From JBAYNS01 sp041678625 (GTDB taxonomy: Bacteria; Patescibacteriota; Gracilibacteria; Peribacterales; Peribacteraceae): a stretch of 6,969 nt of DNA. The notes beneath the pieces were generated by a model that was not told where the DNA came from, did not search any database, and was given only the letters and a program-made list of their open reading frames with translations. The stretch covers positions 1 through 6,969 of the forward strand of contig JBAYNS010000062.1 in the NCBI GenBank assembly GCA_041678625.1, written 5' to 3'. The position numbers were made by a program, and so were the translations under genes. Below, in pieces: positions 1 to 5,191 of this stretch. Numbering within the stretch: the stretch's first letter is position 1; every line of letters begins with the position of its first letter.

Positions 1-88
1 CTACGGAGAGCGTCACTTCCTCAAATTCCTTCGGCTCGCGGGAGCGGCGATCAGTGCGCTTACGATCTGGACGGGAAGTTTTAGGCAT
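1..88 (-). CDS. rpsE: 30S ribosomal protein S5, N-terminal fragment cut by the window edge
   Basis: S5 is a 30S protein at the mRNA entry site, with roles in decoding accuracy. Only 29 codons are present, starting at the ATG at 88 (MPKTSRPDRKRTDRRSREP, then KEFEEVTLSV). The basic, Arg-rich N-terminus and the EFEE-V segment match the start of S5, where E-F-x-E-x-V-V-x-I-x-R-V leads into the double-stranded RNA-binding domain. Position after rplR in the spc order agrees. The fragment is too short for the core domain to be seen, so the call rests on these residues and on synteny. The leader just upstream is U-rich with no Shine-Dalgarno motif. Confidence 0.87.
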   Translation of the reverse strand, partial: MPKTSRPDRKRTDRRSREPKEFEEVTLSV

Positions 89-95
89 AGGAGAA

Positions 96-126
96 ATTAA
101 AAATGAAGAATGAAAAATTAAAAATT
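96..126. repeat. A/T-rich heptamer-phased repeat in the rpsE leader
   Basis: On the plus strand four consecutive 7-mers are visible: ATTAAAA, ATGAAGA, ATGAAAA and ATTAAAA, followed by ATT. The first and fourth are identical, and the inner two differ from them by one or two bases. The array fills nearly all of the gap between the unknown ORF and rpsE, and overlaps the TAA stop of the ORF. In the mRNA it is a U-rich leader directly before the S5 start (AAUUUCUCCUAUG). It shares only the 7-nt period with the array at 6072-6133. Confidence 0.65.
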
Positions 127-376
127 ATCCCGATATAGTCATCTTACATTTATCTCTGAAAAAGTGACGGTATCCAGTTACTCTCCATTCACGATCACCA
201 TCCTGAAGAACCACCAGTAAACAGTCGCCATCGCTATCGCCACTATCATCAGCTTCAAGGACAGAAAGATCTCCCTTCACTTCAGTTGTTGCCGGATCAA
301 ATGTCCGATTGTGTAGCTTTTCAGCAAGTTCCAGCAATGGTTCTGGTACTTGTGATGATGGAGATGAAATAGACAT
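125..376 (-). CDS. Hypothetical acidic 83-residue protein inserted between rplR and rpsE
   Basis: I do not recognise this protein. It sits where bacteria normally have no gene, starting 21 bp after rplR and ending 36 bp before rpsE, on the same strand. Its sequence begins MSISSPSSQVPEPLLELAEKL, has an acidic stretch (EADDSGDSDGD at about residues 41-51), then a hydrophobic strand-like segment CLLVVLQDGDREWRVTGYRH, and ends in CKMTISG. I count 16 acidic and 9 basic residues (excluding His), opposite in charge to the ribosomal proteins around it. There is no signal peptide, membrane helix or Cys pair. The stop codon lies at the edge of the A/T-rich heptamer array. It fills the gap with an open frame, which favours a real co-transcribed gene, but no homology supports it; a chance ORF in an inserted segment is possible. 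Confidence 0.55.
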   Translation of the reverse strand: MSISSPSSQVPEPLLELAEKLHNRTFDPATTEVKGDLSVLEADDSGDSDGDCLLVVLQDGDREWRVTGYRHFFRDKCKMTISG

Positions 377-397
377 CTAGACAGTAGTAAAAAATGG

Positions 398-742
398 TTA
401 AAACTTGAGTCCGCCTTCGCGTGCGGCATCGGCCAGCGCCTTAACGCGGCCATGATACAAATACGCATTACGATCGAAGACAATGGTAGTCATTTTGGCG
501 TCTTTGGCCTTCTTGGCAATCAGGGTGCCGAGCTTCTTTGCACCATCCGCGTTCGGCTTGACCTTCAGTTCTTTGGTACTCGCGGAGACCAACGTCTTCT
601 TGGCTTCATCGTCGATGAGCTGCGCCGTTATCTGCGTGAGAGAACGGTAAATTGTAAGCCGTGGACACTGCTGCGTCCCGCGGATTCTGGCGCGAATGCG
701 TCTTTTGCGAGCAAGCCTGTGATAGATCTTCTGTGAAAGCAT
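398..742 (-). CDS. rplR: 50S ribosomal protein L18
   Basis: L18 binds 5S rRNA together with L5 and attaches it to the 50S central protuberance. The protein has 114 residues, close to the usual 115-120. It begins MLSQKIYHRLARKRRIRARI, the basic N-terminus typical of the family, followed by RGTQQCPRLTIYRS, TAQLIDDEAKKTLVSAST, and a highly conserved end, FDRNAYLYHGRVKALADAAR then EGGLKF. Cys26 replaces the Arg usual in T-x-x-R-P-R-L. Another in-frame ATG at 751 would add MYS; neither has a Shine-Dalgarno motif, and 742 gives the more usual length, so the start is uncertain by three codons. The frame continues upstream to 913, but that part overlaps rplF. The TAA stop lies 21 bp before the unknown ORF rather than next to rpsE as usual. 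Confidence 0.96.
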   Translation of the reverse strand: MLSQKIYHRLARKRRIRARIRGTQQCPRLTIYRSLTQITAQLIDDEAKKTLVSASTKELKVKPNADGAKKLGTLIAKKAKDAKMTTIVFDRNAYLYHGRVKALADAAREGGLKF

Positions 743-761
743 GGAATACATAAGGAAAATA

Positions 762-1319
762 CTATTCGCTGCCACCCTTTGTAGCAGCTTTACCAACTTT
801 GCGACGTACCTGTTCGCCCATATACCGCACACCCTTGCCCTTGTACGGCTCCGGTGGACGGAATGAACGAATCTCTGCGGCAGCCTGGCCGACACGTTGC
901 TTATCAATGCCACGAATAATCAGAATACTCTTATTCTTTTCGTCTTGTGCAATTTCCACACCCTCCGGAGCTTTATACTCAATAGGATGTGAATGCCCAA
1001 GATTGAGCGTAACACTCTTCCCTTTTGCCTGTGCCTTGTAACCCACGCCGATGATTTCCAGTTTCTTTTCATACCCCTCACTGACACCGATCACCATATT
1101 CGCAATGAGCTGCCGTGTGAGGCCATGGAATGCCATATGTTGCTTGGTATCCCCTTTCCGTCCGATAAGTGCCTGCCCATTTTCAATACTCACCGTCACT
1201 TCCGGCAAATGATGGTATGTCAGTTCACCCTTTGCCCCCTTTACTTTTATAACATTGCCGGTGATTTCTATCGTCACACCGGAGGGAATGGCCACTGGTT
1301 TTTTTCCTACGCGCGACAT
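762..1319 (-). CDS. rplF: 50S ribosomal protein L6
   Basis: L6 binds 23S rRNA next to the sarcin-ricin loop and factor-binding site of the 50S subunit. The protein has 185 residues, a little over the common 177-180, and consists of two repeated alpha/beta domains. It begins MSRVGKKPVAIPSGV and has VKGAKGELTYHHLPEV in the first domain. The second contains EGYEKKLEIIGVGYKAQ, LNLGHSHPIEY, IRGIDKQRVGQAAAEIR and the C-terminal signature RPPEPYKGKGVRYMGE. The end is basic (KVGKAATKGGSE). A longer in-frame start at 1337 would overlap rpsH and add MYYCIT; the conserved MSRVGKKP favours 1319. The gene begins 2 bp after rpsH and ends 19 bp before the preferred rplR start. Confidence 0.98.
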   Translation of the reverse strand: MSRVGKKPVAIPSGVTIEITGNVIKVKGAKGELTYHHLPEVTVSIENGQALIGRKGDTKQHMAFHGLTRQLIANMVIGVSEGYEKKLEIIGVGYKAQAKGKSVTLNLGHSHPIEYKAPEGVEIAQDEKNKSILIIRGIDKQRVGQAAAEIRSFRPPEPYKGKGVRYMGEQVRRKVGKAATKGGSE

Positions 1320-1321
1320 GG

Positions 1322-1711
1322 TTATGCAATAGTACAAAGTAGTTCCCCGCCAATTTTCTTCTCACGGGCTTGCTTGTCCGTCATAAGACCCTGGCTGGTT
1401 GTTAGAATCGCGATCCCGTAGCCGTGCAGAACAGGTTTCAGATCATCTACACCGCAGTACACTCGCCGACCAGGTTTGCTTACCCGCTGGAAAATAATAT
1501 TAGGTTTATCATCCGCAAAAGTGATTTCAATGAGCTTGTTGGGGATTTCCCCGACAACACGCACATCGGCAATCCATCCGTGATCTTTCAGAATACCGCA
1601 GAGTTGCTCTTTGATCTTTGACCAGGGAGCTGTGCACTGCAGATGCCGTACGCTCTGTGCGTTGCGCATGCGGGTGAGAAGATCGCCTACAGGGTCGGTA
1701 ACGTAAGTCAT
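1322..1711 (-). CDS. rpsH: 30S ribosomal protein S8
   Basis: S8 binds the central domain of 16S rRNA and in E. coli represses the spc operon by binding the rplE region of its mRNA. The protein has 129 residues, a normal length. It begins MTYVTDPVGDLLTRMRNAQ, matching the family start M-x-x-x-D-P-I-x-D-x-L-T-R-I-R-N. The C-terminal domain shows RVSKPGRRVYCGVDDL, LHGYGIAILTTSQGLMTDKQAR and GGELLCTIA. The frame is open upstream to 1834, but that stretch overlaps rpsN out of frame, so the ATG at 1711 is the start. The usual KLK segment near residue 30 is replaced by APWSKIKEQL, a mild divergence. The TAA stop lies 2 bp before the rplF ATG. I see no evident S8-binding hairpin, but this was not modelled. 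Confidence 0.97.
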   Translation of the reverse strand: MTYVTDPVGDLLTRMRNAQSVRHLQCTAPWSKIKEQLCGILKDHGWIADVRVVGEIPNKLIEITFADDKPNIIFQRVSKPGRRVYCGVDDLKPVLHGYGIAILTTSQGLMTDKQAREKKIGGELLCTIA

Positions 1712-1716
1712 AACAT

Positions 1717-1941
1717 TTACCAGGAAGATTTGGTAACGCCTGGAATCTCGCCATTGATGGCGAGTTCGCGGAAGCAAATGCGGCAGACGCCAAAGAATCG
1801 CATGTAACCGTGCCGCCGTCCACAAAGTCCGCAACGATTGTAAACGCGCGTTGGGAACTTCGACTTCCGACCATCACCTTTTGCCCTAAGGTAGGCTTTC
1901 AGTGCCGTGCTCTGCTTATTTTTGAGGGCAGTACGAGCCAT
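1717..1941 (-). CDS. rpsN: 30S ribosomal protein S14, zinc-binding type
   Basis: S14 is a late-assembling 30S head protein near S3 and S10. The 74 residues contain a CxxC pair at Cys37/Cys40 and a second at Cys53/Cys56 (RCGLCGRRHGYMRFFGVCRIC, cysteines as numbered), which make the zinc ribbon of the C+ form. The end FRELAINGEIPGVTKSSW is diagnostic. The usual zinc form has about 61 residues. This one is longer before the first cysteine, with a Lys/Arg-rich segment (KAYLRAKGDGRKSKFP) reminiscent of, but much shorter than, the insert of the 101-residue zinc-free form. The gene starts 5 bp after rplE and ends 5 bp before rpsH, at a TAAATGTTATG junction. No Shine-Dalgarno motif is seen. Confidence 0.97.
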   Translation of the reverse strand: MARTALKNKQSTALKAYLRAKGDGRKSKFPTRVYNRCGLCGRRHGYMRFFGVCRICFRELAINGEIPGVTKSSW

Positions 1942-1946
1942 GAGAA

Positions 1947-2525
1947 TTACGCGGAAAGGGTAGAAGAAGCACCTTGTTTTTCTGGACGGAACGGCAGTCC
2001 CATCTTTTTGAGGAGCAAGCGTGCATGGTCATCATTGTTCGTCGTTGTGGTAATTTGCACCTGCAATCCAAAAACTTGTTTGGCGTCTGGAAGTGGAATT
2101 TCAGTGAAAATGGAATGGTCGCGGATACCAATTGCGTAGTTCCCATGACCATCGCACTTTGCGGAAAGACCGCGAAAATCGCGGATGCGCGGCAAAGTAT
2201 AACTGATGAGCCGATCCAGGAACTCCTCCATTCTGCGGCCACGCAGCGTGACCATGGCACCAACAACAATTCCCTGGCGCGTCTTGAAGTTAGAAATAGC
2301 GATACGCGCCTTAGTAAATACGGATTTCTGACCTGTAATTTTCGCCAGACAATCTGCAACGTACGCATGCATCTCTTTGCTATCCATCTTCGATTTGTTG
2401 ATACCCACATTCACTACCACTTTCTCTAAACGAGGAAGCGCATACATGTTCGTGATTTTCAGCTCTTTTTTGAGCTCTTGTGCAATATCTTTGCGTAGCC
2501 GGTCATGGAGAGAGACGTACTTCAT
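1947..2525 (-). CDS. rplE: 50S ribosomal protein L5
   Basis: L5 binds 5S rRNA and forms part of the central protuberance, touching the P-site tRNA and S13 across the interface. The protein has 192 residues, slightly longer than the usual 179-180. Clear signatures are the segment ALPRLEKVVVNVGI at about residues 29-42, AKITGQKSVFTKARIAISNFK, RQGIVVGAMVTLRGRRMEEFLDRL, and the best-conserved block LPRIRDFRGLSAKCDGHGNY followed by GIRDHSIFTEI. The C-terminus has LLKKMGLPFRP, where most homologues end, plus about ten extra polar residues. The start has no Shine-Dalgarno motif. The gene ends 5 bp before rpsN, the standard spc neighbour. Confidence 0.98.
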   Translation of the reverse strand: MKYVSLHDRLRKDIAQELKKELKITNMYALPRLEKVVVNVGINKSKMDSKEMHAYVADCLAKITGQKSVFTKARIAISNFKTRQGIVVGAMVTLRGRRMEEFLDRLISYTLPRIRDFRGLSAKCDGHGNYAIGIRDHSIFTEIPLPDAKQVFGLQVQITTTTNNDDHARLLLKKMGLPFRPEKQGASSTLSA

Positions 2526-2540
2526 AGTATGAATGCATTA

Positions 2541-3089
2541 TTATTCACCACGCATGTGGGAAAGAGAATCTGGTTGTTTGCCCTGATCGGGAACACGGTG
2601 GTTCTCCTTCATATGCGCCGGCTCCTTTTTTTCGGCTTCCTCCAGCGCTTCAGCCCCAAAGCCGACTTTTTTCCAGAACGGTGTTTTCTCGGGTTTCTTT
2701 CCGCTCTCAGCCTTCTCTGTCTTCTTCTTCGTCGTCTTCGCCTCTTCTTTGGTTGCGGACTCTTTTTTCACTGGAGCTTTCCCCTTGATGAGTTCCTCTC
2801 CACTTCTCTTGGCAATGCGTTTTTTGCTCCCCTCTACAATAGAGTACCCTACACGCGTCCTCTTCTTGGTTTTCGGATCAATGAGCATCACATTGCTGAC
2901 ATCCAGCGATGCTTCGTAGCGAATGATCTGACCCGGACGATTGGGCATTGAACGAATGTGCTTTGTGCGCATGTTGATATCACTGACAACCACGCGATGC
3001 ATATCCTGCATAACCCGCAAGACCGTTCCCGTCTTGCCTTTGTCCTTGCCACTGATGATAACGACGTGATCGCCGGTACGGATCTTCAT
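2541..3089 (-). CDS. rplX: 50S ribosomal protein L24 with an 80-residue C-terminal extension
   Basis: L24 is an early assembly initiator of the 50S subunit that binds the 5' end of 23S rRNA near the exit tunnel. The protein has 182 residues against about 100-105 usually. The core at residues 1-99 contains the KOW motif (MKIRTGDHVVIISGKDKGKTG, split here as MKIRTGDHVV and IISGKDKGKTG), VVVSDINMRTKHIR, and the downstream strand SNVMLIDPKTKKRTRVGY. Residues 100-182 are additional: a Lys/Glu/Ala/Thr-rich segment to about 135, then an aromatic-hydrophobic island TPFWKKVGFGAEALEEAEKK at 136-155, then a polar end. The island suggests a short binding motif rather than plain filler, but no function is recognised. 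The start overlaps the rplN stop (ATGA), and 15 bp separate the stop from rplE. Confidence 0.96.
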   Translation of the reverse strand: MKIRTGDHVVIISGKDKGKTGTVLRVMQDMHRVVVSDINMRTKHIRSMPNRPGQIIRYEASLDVSNVMLIDPKTKKRTRVGYSIVEGSKKRIAKRSGEELIKGKAPVKKESATKEEAKTTKKKTEKAESGKKPEKTPFWKKVGFGAEALEEAEKKEPAHMKENHRVPDQGKQPDSLSHMRGE

Positions 3090-3454
3090 AGGACGTCAGG
3101 AGCAAGAGAGATAATTTTTTGGAATCCTTTGGCGCGCAACTCACGAGCAACTGGACCGAAGACACGTGTTCCCTTAGGATTGCCGTCGCGGGCGATGATG
3201 ATACATGCATTGTCGTCAAAGCGAATTCCGCTTCCGTCTTTGCGATGGGTAAGCTTTTTCGTTCGTACAACAACAGCTCGTTCCACAGCCTTCCTTTTTA
3301 CAGTTCCGCGTGGAGCCGCTTCTTTTACTGCAACGATAATTACATCGCCGATATGGGCATAGCGTCGCCGTGTGCCACCAAGAACCTTGATGCACATAAC
3401 GCTCTTTGCGCCTGTATTATCCGCTACGCCGAGAATGGATTGCACTTGAATCAT
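3086..3454 (-). CDS. rplN: 50S ribosomal protein L14
   Basis: L14 lies at the subunit interface of the 50S, contacts 16S rRNA in bridge B8, and is the docking site of the silencing factor RsfS. The protein has exactly the standard 122 residues. It begins MIQVQSILGVADNTGAK and contains CIKVLGGTRRRYAHIGDVI, VKEAAPRGTVKRK, AVVVRTKK, GSGIRFDDNACIII and NPKGTRVFGPVARELR, all close to the consensus. It has no tail, unlike its neighbours L24 and S17, which shows that the extensions are not uniform across the operon. The ATG overlaps the rpsQ stop and the TGA overlaps the rplX start (ATGA at 3089-3086). The sequence upstream of the start is C/T-rich and lacks a Shine-Dalgarno motif. Confidence 0.98.
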   Translation of the reverse strand: MIQVQSILGVADNTGAKSVMCIKVLGGTRRRYAHIGDVIIVAVKEAAPRGTVKRKAVERAVVVRTKKLTHRKDGSGIRFDDNACIIIARDGNPKGTRVFGPVARELRAKGFQKIISLAPDVL

Positions 3455-3840
3455 GACGCAGCAGAAGAAGAAAGGTCATCGGATGCCTTTGTTTTTTTAT
3501 CCTCTTTTTTAGCAGGAGTTTTTACAGCTTGCGCCGGAGCTTCCTTCTTGCGGTGTACCGCCTCTTCCACACCTTCTTCTTCCTGGACTTCACTCACACG
3601 CGGTATCCGATTGAGCACTTCCGTAACGCGGAAGTGTTTTTGCTTACTCAGAGGCCGGCATTCCGCGATTTCAACGGTATCCCCTACCTGTATATCCGTT
3701 ATTCCGGTGGTATCTGCCAAAAACTTCGAACTCCGACGAAAACGCTTTCTGTAGAGCGGATGGAAAACGGATCGATGGACGATGACCGACACCGTACCGG
3801 TCATTTTGGCCGAAGTGATGATTCCCGTCTTCTTTCTCAT
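3451..3840 (-). CDS. rpsQ: 30S ribosomal protein S17 with a C-terminal extension
   Basis: S17 is an OB-fold primary binder of the 5' domain of 16S rRNA. The protein has 129 residues against about 80-90 in most bacteria. The core covers residues 1-80: TGIITSAKMTGTVSVIVHR, FHPLYRKRFRRSSKFLA, the strand VGDTVEIAECRPLSKQKHFR at residues 52-71, and VTEVLNRI. RPLSK is a strong family signature. Residues 81-129 are an extra tail, acidic at first (SEVQEEEGVEEA), then Lys/Ala-rich (TPAKKEDKKTKAS), ending in DDLSSSAAS. The ATGA start overlaps the rpmC stop and the TGA stop overlaps the rplN start, so it lies within a three-junction overlap chain. TGA here is a true stop, which argues against a recoded TGA. 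Confidence 0.96.
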   Translation of the reverse strand: MRKKTGIITSAKMTGTVSVIVHRSVFHPLYRKRFRRSSKFLADTTGITDIQVGDTVEIAECRPLSKQKHFRVTEVLNRIPRVSEVQEEEGVEEAVHRKKEAPAQAVKTPAKKEDKKTKASDDLSSSAAS

Positions 3841-4094
3841 GATTTCTTGGGGGAGGAAACGGTAGTACTCTTCGTTGCAGTTGAAGATGATGCCCGACGC
3901 ATATTTTCTGTGAGGACAGTGTGCATACGTGCGAGCTGCGTCTTTTCCTTTGTGAAGCGTGCTGTGTCCTTTTCTTTATTCATGCTGATACCCAGACGCA
4001 ACTTTGCAACAAGCGCCGACTGTTCGCGGATCTCGCGCAGAAGATCTTTCATCTGCATATTTTTCAGCTCGTCCATGGTCAGAAGGTTTGCCAT
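3837..4094 (-). CDS. rpmC: 50S ribosomal protein L29
   Basis: L29 is a small helical hairpin protein near the peptide exit site, part of the platform where trigger factor and SRP dock beside L23. The protein has 85 residues, against about 65 usually. The core at residues 1-62 shows the expected pattern: a first helix (LTMDELKNMQMKDLLREI), the centre KLRLGISMNKEKDTARF, and a second helix ending in KTQLARMHTVLTE, which matches the family consensus I-A-R-I-x-T-V-L-x-E. Residues 63-85 are a Ser/Thr/Lys tail. The gene is translationally linked on both sides: its ATG overlaps the rplP stop (TAATG) and its TGA stop overlaps the rpsQ start (ATGA). Position and sequence both support the call. Confidence 0.95.
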   Translation of the reverse strand: MANLLTMDELKNMQMKDLLREIREQSALVAKLRLGISMNKEKDTARFTKEKTQLARMHTVLTENMRRASSSTATKSTTVSSPKKS

Positions 4095-4513
4095 TAGCGA
4101 ATAATGCGGGTAACGATCTTCGTCTTTAATGAAAGTTTATGACTTGCGAGCCGCAGCGCTTCGCGCGCGGCGGATTCGGAGAGGCCATCCATCTCAAAAA
4201 GAACCGTGCCTGCGCGAATGGTTGCAGAGAAATATTCGAGTGTTCCTTTTCCTGATCCCATAGGCACTTCTGCCGCCTTTTTAGTAACAGGCGTGTGAGG
4301 AAAAACGCGAATCCAGATTTTACCTCCGCGTTGCACCGAGTGCGTCATTGCACGTCGGGCCGCCTCGATCTGCCGAGCAGTAAGTTCGCCATTCGATTGT
4401 GCTTTCAGGCCGATGAAACCGTATGCGAGGGTGTGACCGCGCTGTGCGACCCCTCGGAACGCTCCGCGGCGGCGATGCTGTTTCCGATGTTGAAGCTTCT
4501 TGGGTTCCAGCAT
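4094..4513 (-). CDS. rplP: 50S ribosomal protein L16
   Basis: L16 organises the A-site region and central protuberance side of the 50S subunit and contacts tRNA. The protein has 139 residues, the normal length. Signatures are MLEPKKLQHRKQHRRRG at the N-terminus, LTARQIEAARRAMT at residues 45-57, GGKIWIRVFPHTPVTKK at 63-79, MGSGKGTLEYFSA at 85-97 and VLFEMDGLSESAAREAL at 104-120. The position equivalent to the hydroxylated Arg81 of E. coli (in AVRMGKGKG) is Pro84 here (EVPMGSGKG), so that modification cannot occur. The gene starts 3 bp after the rpsC stop, and its TAA stop overlaps the rpmC start as TAATG. No Shine-Dalgarno motif is seen before the ATG. Confidence 0.98.
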   Translation of the reverse strand: MLEPKKLQHRKQHRRRGAFRGVAQRGHTLAYGFIGLKAQSNGELTARQIEAARRAMTHSVQRGGKIWIRVFPHTPVTKKAAEVPMGSGKGTLEYFSATIRAGTVLFEMDGLSESAAREALRLASHKLSLKTKIVTRIIR

Positions 4514-4516
4514 GAT

Positions 4517-5191
4517 TTATGATTCGGAATCGGCAGAAAGATTTGCTGTGTGGATGTGTTCTACTTTCTTAAAGACCATTCCCTTATAGACCCAGACCTG
4601 AATACCGATGGTCCCGTACGTTGTAAGAGCGTGCTTTCTGGCGAACTGCACATTGGCACGCAGTGTCTGCAAAGGAATGTTCCCTTCTTTAAAGAGTTCG
4701 CTTCGCGCAATTTCTGCTCCATTCAGACGACCGGAAACGCGGATTTTGATTCCCACCGCCCCTGCTTGCATCGCCTTTTCCAAAGCCATTTTTGCAGCGC
4801 GGCGGTACGGCATGCGGCGCTGAATCTGCCCTTGAATATTCTCGCCAATGACATTGGCATCCGCATCGGGATTACGAATCTCTTGAATGTTCACCTCAAA
4901 CGATCCGCCAAACTGCCTCTCTAACTCTTTACGCAACTCTTCGATTGCTGCCCCCTGCTTCCCGATAATCACACCGGGCTTGCTTGTATGAATAACAAGG
5001 GACGTCTTCTTGCTGCGTTCGATATGTATTTCACTGACACCGGCATCCTTGAATTTATCGCAAATATAACGCCTGATCCTTGTATCTTCCAGAAAGAGAT
5101 CGCGATATTTGCGGCCACGCGCAAACCACGTACTCATCCACGAGTGCGTGATGTTCAGACGGAAGCCGTTGGGATTCACTTTCTGTCCCAT
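4517..5191 (-). CDS. rpsC: 30S ribosomal protein S3
   Basis: S3 lies at the mRNA entry channel of the 30S subunit and contributes to mRNA helicase activity together with S4 and S5. The protein has 224 residues, within the usual range. It starts with the signature MGQKVNPNGFRL. An N-terminal type II KH domain follows, with the GxxG loop GKQG at residues 77-80 in KPGVIIGKQGAAIEELR. The C-terminal domain is marked by GAVGIKIRVSGRLNGAEIARSE at about residues 144-165 and by TTYGTIGIQVWVYKG at 190-204, both diagnostic of S3. The start overlaps the rplV stop by one base (TAATG), and the stop lies 3 bp before rplP. The sequence upstream of the start is a CT-rich tract (CTCCTTCCTCCTCC), the opposite of a Shine-Dalgarno motif. 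Confidence 0.98.
   Translation of the reverse strand: MGQKVNPNGFRLNITHSWMSTWFARGRKYRDLFLEDTRIRRYICDKFKDAGVSEIHIERSKKTSLVIHTSKPGVIIGKQGAAIEELRKELERQFGGSFEVNIQEIRNPDADANVIGENIQGQIQRRMPYRRAAKMALEKAMQAGAVGIKIRVSGRLNGAEIARSELFKEGNIPLQTLRANVQFARKHALTTYGTIGIQVWVYKGMVFKKVEHIHTANLSADSES

Noticed and set aside
221..256. DSGDSDGD stretch in the unknown ORF as an EF-hand or dockerin calcium loop
   Set aside because: The Asp spacing allows only a partial loop match and lacks the acidic residue at position 12; it is more likely a simple acidic linker.
325..376. Overlapping 68-codon frame 277-483 at the rplR end
   Set aside because: It overlaps both L18 and the better placed 83-aa frame, and its product (His/Leu/Cys-rich) looks like an out-of-frame translation.
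1714..1716. Extra ATG at the rpsN-rpsH junction (TAAATGTTATG)
   Set aside because: It is out of frame with rpsH by five bases; the ATG at 1711 begins the conserved S8 sequence.
1974..2429. Long plus-strand open frame opposite rplE (and similar ones opposite rpsC, rplX, rpsQ and rplF)
   Set aside because: These are antisense shadows of highly conserved r-protein genes; their translations are Cys/His/Leu-rich with no recognisable domain, and they have no own context.
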